From 2-12-FULL-42-15 sp964196565 (GTDB lineage Bacteria; Pseudomonadota; Gammaproteobacteria; Coxiellales; Coxiellaceae): a stretch of 7,835 nt of DNA. The stretch's first letter is position 1. Every line of letters starts with the position of its first letter. This document shows positions 4,530 through 7,835 of the stretch, in pieces. Made by a program: the position numbers and the translations under genes. The notes beneath the pieces were generated by a model. That model was not told the origin of the DNA, searched no databases, and saw only the letters and a list, made by a program, of their open reading frames with translations. The stretch spans positions 1-7,835 of the forward strand of contig CAXMUH010000035.1 of assembly GCA_964196565.1 (NCBI GenBank), given 5' to 3'.

Positions 4530-5510
4530 ATGTCTCACAGTATATCAGTGTTTATTTTTCCTGGGTTTCGGTTGCTGGACATGTCTGGACCCGTGGATGT
4601 ATTTGATATGGCAAATGATGCTTACCATAAGAAAATTGAATCTTCAGAGGATTATTATAATATTCAGATATGCGCCTTTCAAAAAGGCAGTATTCTGTCG
4701 AGTGCTGGGGTAGCTATAGAAGCAACTGCTTCACTCAGTGAGGCCATTAATACGGATACATTTATCATTTGTGGCGCACCTATAGACAAGGTGTCATATG
4801 AACCGCAAGTTGTCGATCTTCTGAAAAAAGCGTGTGAAAGCTCTAAAAGAATCGTGTCGATTTGTTCAGGCGCTTTTTTATTGGCGCAAACCGGGTTATT
4901 AGATAATCATAAAGCCACCACGCATTGGCGATATTTGGATTTATTTAGAGCCAAGTTCCCAGCCATTAACTTACAAGGTGACGCTATTTTTGTTTGCGAT
5001 AAGGGAATCTACACATCGGCTGGGATAACATCTGGAATTGATTGTTGCTTAGAGCTGGTGAGAAAAGATTTGGGGCATGCTTTATCGAGCTCAGTCAGTC
5101 GTCGTTTAGTTGTTTACTTAAAACGTCCTGGAGACCAAAGACAATTTAGTCAACTATTACTTGCTCAAGAGAAAGAAACGAAATTTGATGAGTTAGTTGA
5201 TTGGATAAATAAGAATCTCGATAAATCGCTTAGTGTAACTGTATTAGCAGAACGCGTTGCTATGAGTGAACGCAATTTTTGCCGAACATTTAGCAATGAA
5301 TTTGGCATTTCACCAGCAAAATTTATTAAAAAAATACGCGCAGAAAATGCGAGATTACTGTTAACCACAACAAATTTAAGCTTGGTGCGTATCGCAGATA
5401 GCTGTGGTTTTAAATCAGTAGATAGTTTGCGTCGGTGCTTTCAAGATGAATTTCATACTTCTCCGAGTGAATATTTCAAACGATTTGGCTCGGTATCACC
5501 TTCCAAGTAA
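4530..5510 (+). CDS. GlxA-family AraC-type transcriptional regulator with DJ-1/PfpI domain
   Basis: This 326-residue protein is a typical length for the family. Residues about 4-175 form a DJ-1/PfpI (class I glutamine amidotransferase-like) sensor domain. It begins ISVFIFPGFRLLDMSGPVDVF and has C112 in IVSICSGAFLLAQTGLL at the nucleophile-elbow position, then the family segment KATTHWRYLDLF and TSAGITSGIDCCLELV. Residues about 215-320 are an AraC DNA-binding domain with two helix-turn-helix motifs (SVTVLAERVAMSERNFCRTFSNEFG and LVRIADSCGFKSVDSLRRCFQDEF, ending TSPSEYFKRF). Such proteins are DNA-binding activators or repressors whose domain senses a small molecule. In several family members this controls amino-acid or quaternary-amine catabolism. 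No target operon is visible. The Shine-Dalgarno sequence is weak (AAGTGA). Confidence 0.9.
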   Translation: MSHSISVFIFPGFRLLDMSGPVDVFDMANDAYHKKIESSEDYYNIQICAFQKGSILSSAGVAIEATASLSEAINTDTFIICGAPIDKVSYEPQVVDLLKKACESSKRIVSICSGAFLLAQTGLLDNHKATTHWRYLDLFRAKFPAINLQGDAIFVCDKGIYTSAGITSGIDCCLELVRKDLGHALSSSVSRRLVVYLKRPGDQRQFSQLLLAQEKETKFDELVDWINKNLDKSLSVTVLAERVAMSERNFCRTFSNEFGISPAKFIKKIRAENARLLLTTTNLSLVRIADSCGFKSVDSLRRCFQDEFHTSPSEYFKRFGSVSPSK

Positions 5511-5719
5511 TGTTAATATTATGTTTGGCTGCAGTGATTTCAAATCAACTAACACTGGTCAAGTGCGCCCCGTCATTATTTTTTGCTCCACCTTACATTC
5601 TTAACAAAACATTATCTATCCGACCCACCATAGAATTAACTTTTTTTTAAGATTCTCCCTGTAGACTTTACGCATGAAATAAACAATTGAAGAGAATTAG
5701 CATGCGCCAAAACCCCCTC
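5511..5719. other. non-coding stretch between regulator gene and IS left end
   Basis: I find no gene here. It contains a small palindrome TGATTT-C-AAATCA, a weak CAGTG…CACTG pair after the regulator stop, and a T8 run near 5641-5648. An ATG at 5702 has purine-rich AAGAG upstream and opens a reading frame that runs straight into the IS after six codons. It could be the start of a gene interrupted by the IS, but nothing confirms this. The minus strand is open for 34 codons next to the IS but does not resemble a RelA/SpoT continuation. Confidence 0.5.
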
Positions 5720-5739
5720 TGTCAGGATAGTTGGCACAC
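5720..5739 (+). repeat. left terminal inverted repeat of the IS
   Basis: TGTCAGGATAGTTGGCACAC matches the reverse complement of the right end except at positions 6-8. It lies 28 bp before the orfA start codon. Confidence 0.85.
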
Positions 5740-5767
5740 CAATTAATCCAGATAAGGGGAATATAAA

Positions 5768-6250
5768 GTGGCATTTGATGAAGCATTCAAACAAGATATT
5801 ATTCAAAAATCACTTAATCGTGGTCAGCTAGATCTAAAGACCTTTGCAGAACGCCATAAGGTTGGTTACTCGACACTTCAAAAGTGGCTTCGTAAACATA
5901 AATCCCCCAACAATAATGGTCACAAAGCGTTTCATCATAACCACGATTTTACCTGTAAAATTAGCCATTTACTAGAAACAGCAAAACTTGACGAGACTGC
6001 TTTAGGTGCGTATTGTCGTAAGCACGGTATTTATCAACAAGATTTAGACAAATGGCAAGTTGAACTGATGAGCATAGATATAAAAGCAGAGAAAAAACAC
6101 TTTCGCGAAGAAATTAAGTTGTTGAAAGAACAAAATAAAAATCTTATTCGTGATCTAAACCGTAAAGATAAGGCGCTAGCTGAAGCAACTGCGCTTATCA
6201 TTTTGAAAAAAAAAGCGGAAGAACTCTTTGGGGTTTACGAGGACGACTAA
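5768..6250 (+). CDS. IS3-family transposase OrfA
   Basis: OrfA is the DNA-binding subunit that recognises the IS ends and helps regulate transposition. The GTG start at 5768 is preceded by a strong Shine-Dalgarno AGGGGA with 7-nt spacing. The 160 residues contain a first helix-turn-helix (about 4-44; DLKTFAERHKVGYSTLQKWLRKH). A second similar helical unit follows (about 62-96; LDETALGAYCRKHGIYQQDLDKWQ), then a leucine-rich coiled coil (about 105-150) for multimerisation. The codons ATT-TTG-AAA-AAA-AAA-GCG near the 3' end contain an A9 run (6206-6214) where a -1 shift would join OrfA to OrfB. The double-HTH form and the C-terminal KKKAEELFG are typical of one IS3 subgroup, which I do not name. 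Confidence 0.9.
   Translation: MAFDEAFKQDIIQKSLNRGQLDLKTFAERHKVGYSTLQKWLRKHKSPNNNGHKAFHHNHDFTCKISHLLETAKLDETALGAYCRKHGIYQQDLDKWQVELMSIDIKAEKKHFREEIKLLKEQNKNLIRDLNRKDKALAEATALIILKKKAEELFGVYEDD
6206..6214 (+). promoter_or_regulatory. A9 slippery site for programmed -1 frameshift
   Basis: Nine consecutive A residues, read AAA-AAA-AAA-G in orfA, allow tandem tRNA-Lys slippage by -1 into the orfB frame. That frame is open from upstream of the slip site through to 7281. The shift would make an OrfAB fusion of about 500 residues, the active transposase in the IS3 family. A 6-bp stem TCTTAT-AAGCG-ATAAGA (6252-6268) lies about 38 nt downstream, which is far for a classical stimulator. Confidence 0.65.
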
Positions 6251-6297
6251 TTCTTATAAGCGATAAGAGACGCGCACTGGGCTTAATTGATGAAGCT

Positions 6298-7281
6298 GTG
6301 AAGGCCGGTGCTGCTCGAGTTAAATCTTGTAACATCATGGGAATTTCACTGCGCAGCTATTGGCGTTGGCAGGCAGCAACGCACTTGATTGACCGGCGCA
6401 CAGTCACCCAAAAGTTTCCGACCAATAAATTAACTAATGATGAGCGGCAAGAAATACTTCAAATTGCTAATAGTGCTAAATTTTGTGATTTACCCCCCTG
6501 TCAAATTGTGCCTAGATTAGCTGATGAAGGGAAATATATCGCGTCTGAATCAAGCTTTTATCGAATATTGCGTGCTGAAAATCAATTATCTCACCGTGGT
6601 CGAAGCCAGCCTAAAAAGCATCACAAACCAAAGACATTAACGGCTACAGGTCCAAATCAAGTTTGGTGTTGGGACATTAGTTATCTTCCTACAGAAGTAA
6701 GAGGATTGTTTTTTTACTTGTATTTCATTATAGACATTTATAGTCGTAAAATAGTGGGGTTTACTGTAGAGCACGAAGAATCGTCTGAGCTGGCAGAGTC
6801 ATTATTTAAAAAATCAATTCGACAAAATGGTGTTGCACTAAATACATTAAACGTGCATTCAGATAATGGTGCGCCAATGAAGGGTTCAGTATTAGTTTCA
6901 ACGCTGCAACAGCTGGGTGTAATGCGGTCTTATAGTCGCCCATCAGTCAGCAATGATAACCCTTATATTGAGTCCATGTTCAGAACCACCAAATATTGCC
7001 CACAATATCCAGGGCATTTTACAACGCTCGAAGCTGCACGCCAATGGGTGAGTGAATTTGTTGTTTGGTATAATGAAATACACCAACATAGCGCACTAAA
7101 ATTTATAACGCCGAATCAGCGACACACAAGCCAATCAGATGAAATATTTACGCAACGCAAGAAAGTTTATGCTGCCGCAAAACAGCGGCACCCTGAACGT
7201 TGGTCTGGTCACTGTAGAAACTGGGATTTATCAAACAAAGTAATTTTAAATCCCGGCACAGAGGTGAAATTGGCGGCCTGA
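6298..7281 (+). CDS. IS3-family transposase OrfB (DDE integrase)
   Basis: OrfB is the catalytic part of the transposase, a retroviral-integrase-like nuclease and strand-transferase. From the GTG at 6298 it is 327 residues. The acidic triad is complete: D126 in QVWCWDISYLP, D189 in NVHSDNGAPM and E225 in NDNPYIESMFRTTKY, with exactly 35 residues between the last two. The start is uncertain. The frame is open upstream, and LISDKRRALGLIDEAV before the GTG looks like conserved OrfB. The real beginning is therefore either the -1 frameshift at 6206-6214 or the ATT at 6250-6252 that overlaps the orfA stop (TAATT). ATT initiation is known for OrfB of IS911. There is no internal stop or missing motif. 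Confidence 0.88.
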   Translation: MKAGAARVKSCNIMGISLRSYWRWQAATHLIDRRTVTQKFPTNKLTNDERQEILQIANSAKFCDLPPCQIVPRLADEGKYIASESSFYRILRAENQLSHRGRSQPKKHHKPKTLTATGPNQVWCWDISYLPTEVRGLFFYLYFIIDIYSRKIVGFTVEHEESSELAESLFKKSIRQNGVALNTLNVHSDNGAPMKGSVLVSTLQQLGVMRSYSRPSVSNDNPYIESMFRTTKYCPQYPGHFTTLEAARQWVSEFVVWYNEIHQHSALKFITPNQRHTSQSDEIFTQRKKVYAAAKQRHPERWSGHCRNWDLSNKVILNPGTEVKLAA

Positions 7282-7328
7282 TAGAAACCTAGCGAGCATG
7301 TCATCTTACAGTGAAGCGTTCACCAAAA

Positions 7329-7362
7329 TGCAAGGGGGAGCGCAGCTCTCGCTCGCCTTGCA
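7329..7362. terminator. strong hairpin downstream of orfB
   Basis: TGCAAGG (7329-7335) pairs with CCTTGCA (7356-7362), and inside it AGCG pairs with CGCT across a small internal mismatch. This gives a stable GC-rich stem-loop 47 bp after the orfB stop. No T-run follows, so it may terminate transposase transcription inefficiently, or it may be part of a nested palindromic repeat. Confidence 0.45.
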
Positions 7363-7445
7363 GTGACTCTCATTGTCCAGACCACTCTTCAATTTAATAA
7401 AGAGAGCTTTCCACACCGTTATTATTGGTTAATAATTGTTATTGT

Positions 7446-7496
7446 ACCTGTGTAGATGTGGGTAACGCGTTAGCGTTATCCATCATATGCACAGGT
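7446..7496. repeat. 51-bp imperfect palindrome in the IS tail
   Basis: The outer arms are ACCTGTG (7446-7452) and CACAGGT (7490-7496). Inner arms GATG…GGTAACGC and GCGTTATCC-ATC close around a GTTA loop, with small bulges. It could be a non-autonomous palindromic element nested in the IS or a structural part of this IS's right end. A 7-bp direct repeat TGTTATT lies at 7437-7443 and 7507-7513 around it, slightly offset from the arms. Confidence 0.6.
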
Positions 7497-7546
7497 TCCT
7501 GTTGTCTGTTATTATAAACTTTAGCCTGTGAAGTGAAAAAATTAAT

Positions 7547-7835
7547 TTAATTAAATGTGTGCCAACTACGTTGACAAATACCGTTAAAATGAGTCTTTAA
7601 TTTATTATCAATTTCAGTGCTAATGTCATTAGAAAAATATAGTATTCTTGCGCCAACCAGATCAGGAAGTGTTTTAAGAGAGTACTTGCCATCACTCTCG
7701 AATGCACTACCTTGTTGTTTTCTTTTTAAAGCACCAATTGCACTTTCACATTCTTTGACACGAGTGATGACGCTGACTCTTTGATGGGGCTTTAAATCAC
7801 AAATCATGTCCTTTAGTAAACAATTAATTTCTAAA
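7547..7835 (-). pseudogene. RelA/SpoT-like gene fragment truncated by the IS
   Basis: The frame is open at the right window edge, so the true start lies outside the window; the ATG at 7805-7807 need not be the start. The visible residues (KPHQRVSVITRVKECESAIGALKRK, then YSLKTLPDLVGARILYFSNDISTEIDNKLKTHF) match the first half of the RelA/SpoT (p)ppGpp synthetase domain. They keep the DLVGARIL segment, whose Asp contributes to metal binding in the family. After THFNGI the frame enters the IS and stops nine codons later. The second half of the synthetase domain, with the GYxSxH-type and late Glu motifs, is missing, so the product should be inactive as a synthetase. Native sequence spans 7577-7835. 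Which RelA/SpoT subfamily this was cannot be told from the fragment. Confidence 0.75.
7557..7576 (-). repeat. right terminal inverted repeat of the IS
   Basis: On the minus strand this reads TGTCAACGTAGTTGGCACAC and matches the left repeat at 17 of 20 positions. It is read through by the truncated RelA/SpoT-like frame, adding about nine foreign residues (CQRSWHTFN) before a stop at 7547-7549. Confidence 0.85.

Larger units (their letters stand above)
5720..7576 (+). mobile_element. IS3-family insertion sequence, 1857 bp
   Basis: The element is bounded by terminal inverted repeats at 5720-5739 and 7557-7576 that match at 17 of 20 positions. It starts TG and ends CA, as IS3-family elements do. 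It encodes orfA (HTH and coiled-coil) and orfB (DDE integrase) in the order and -1 frame relation of the family. At 1857 bp it is longer than the usual 1.2-1.6 kb, because 275 bp of non-coding DNA lie between orfB and the right repeat. The bases just outside the ends (CTC on the left, AAT on the right) show no target duplication. Both ORFs look intact, so the element may be, or recently have been, active. Confidence 0.88.

Noticed and set aside
5613..5719. 34-codon minus-strand open frame left of the IS as the missing part of the RelA/SpoT-like gene
   Set aside because: The translation (EGVLAHANSLQLFISCVKS…) lacks the expected GYxSxH and acidic motifs and ends quickly.
5702..5743. Short frame starting MRQNPL that enters the IS
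   Set aside because: Only six codons lie outside the IS. A purine-rich site precedes the ATG, but no continuation can be found, so it is recorded as a possibility and not as a gene.

Overview
The window looks like chromosomal DNA of an AT-rich gammaproteobacterium. The DapD, DapE and tRNA sequences are of gammaproteobacterial type. An ankyrin-repeat protein, an unrecognised Ser/Pro-rich protein, dispersed palindromic repeats and an insertion sequence would fit a host-associated lineage such as the Legionellales, but that placement is inference: no marker in the window fixes the genus.

Layout, left to right. (1) Positions 1-819 (+) hold the 3' end of a larger gene of unknown function; its frame is open at the window edge. 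(2) On the minus strand, dapD then dapE (2793-1963 and 1963-836) overlap by one base (TAATG) and form a two-gene lysine/diaminopimelate operon that converges on gene 1. (3) Positions about 2883-3860 form a tRNA locus: tRNA-Pro(UGG) and tRNA-Arg(UCU) on the minus strand from one near-consensus promoter, then tRNA-His(GUG) and tRNA-Lys(CUU) on the plus strand. It is crowded with repeats. Two copies of one palindromic repeat lie in opposite orientation at 2883-2947 and 3621-3710, bracketing Arg-Pro-His. A decayed direct repeat of the tRNA-Arg 3' end and its downstream hairpin (2951-3011 versus 3125-3191) is broken by a block of four consecutive hairpins.

(4) A small ankyrin-repeat protein (-) and a GlxA-type regulator (DJ-1/PfpI domain plus AraC HTH, +) are divergently transcribed from a 299-bp intergenic region carrying two TATAAT boxes, a small palindrome and a larger AT-rich hairpin. 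(5) A complete-looking IS3-family element (5720-7576) has orfA, orfB with an intact DD(35)E triad, an A9 slippery run and 17/20-matching terminal inverted repeats. Between orfB and its right end lies an unusually long non-coding tail with strong palindromes. (6) The right end of the IS cuts a RelA/SpoT-like (ppGpp synthetase family) gene entering from the right edge on the minus strand. The missing part of that gene is not recognisable on the other side of the IS and there is no target duplication, so a rearrangement rather than a simple insertion is likely.

Functionally the window combines housekeeping content (DAP/lysine synthesis and tRNAs) with an accessory, repeat- and IS-remodelled segment. 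No wholly new multi-gene system is evident. The most unusual signals are the repeat architecture around the tRNAs and the IS-associated loss of the RelA/SpoT-like gene.
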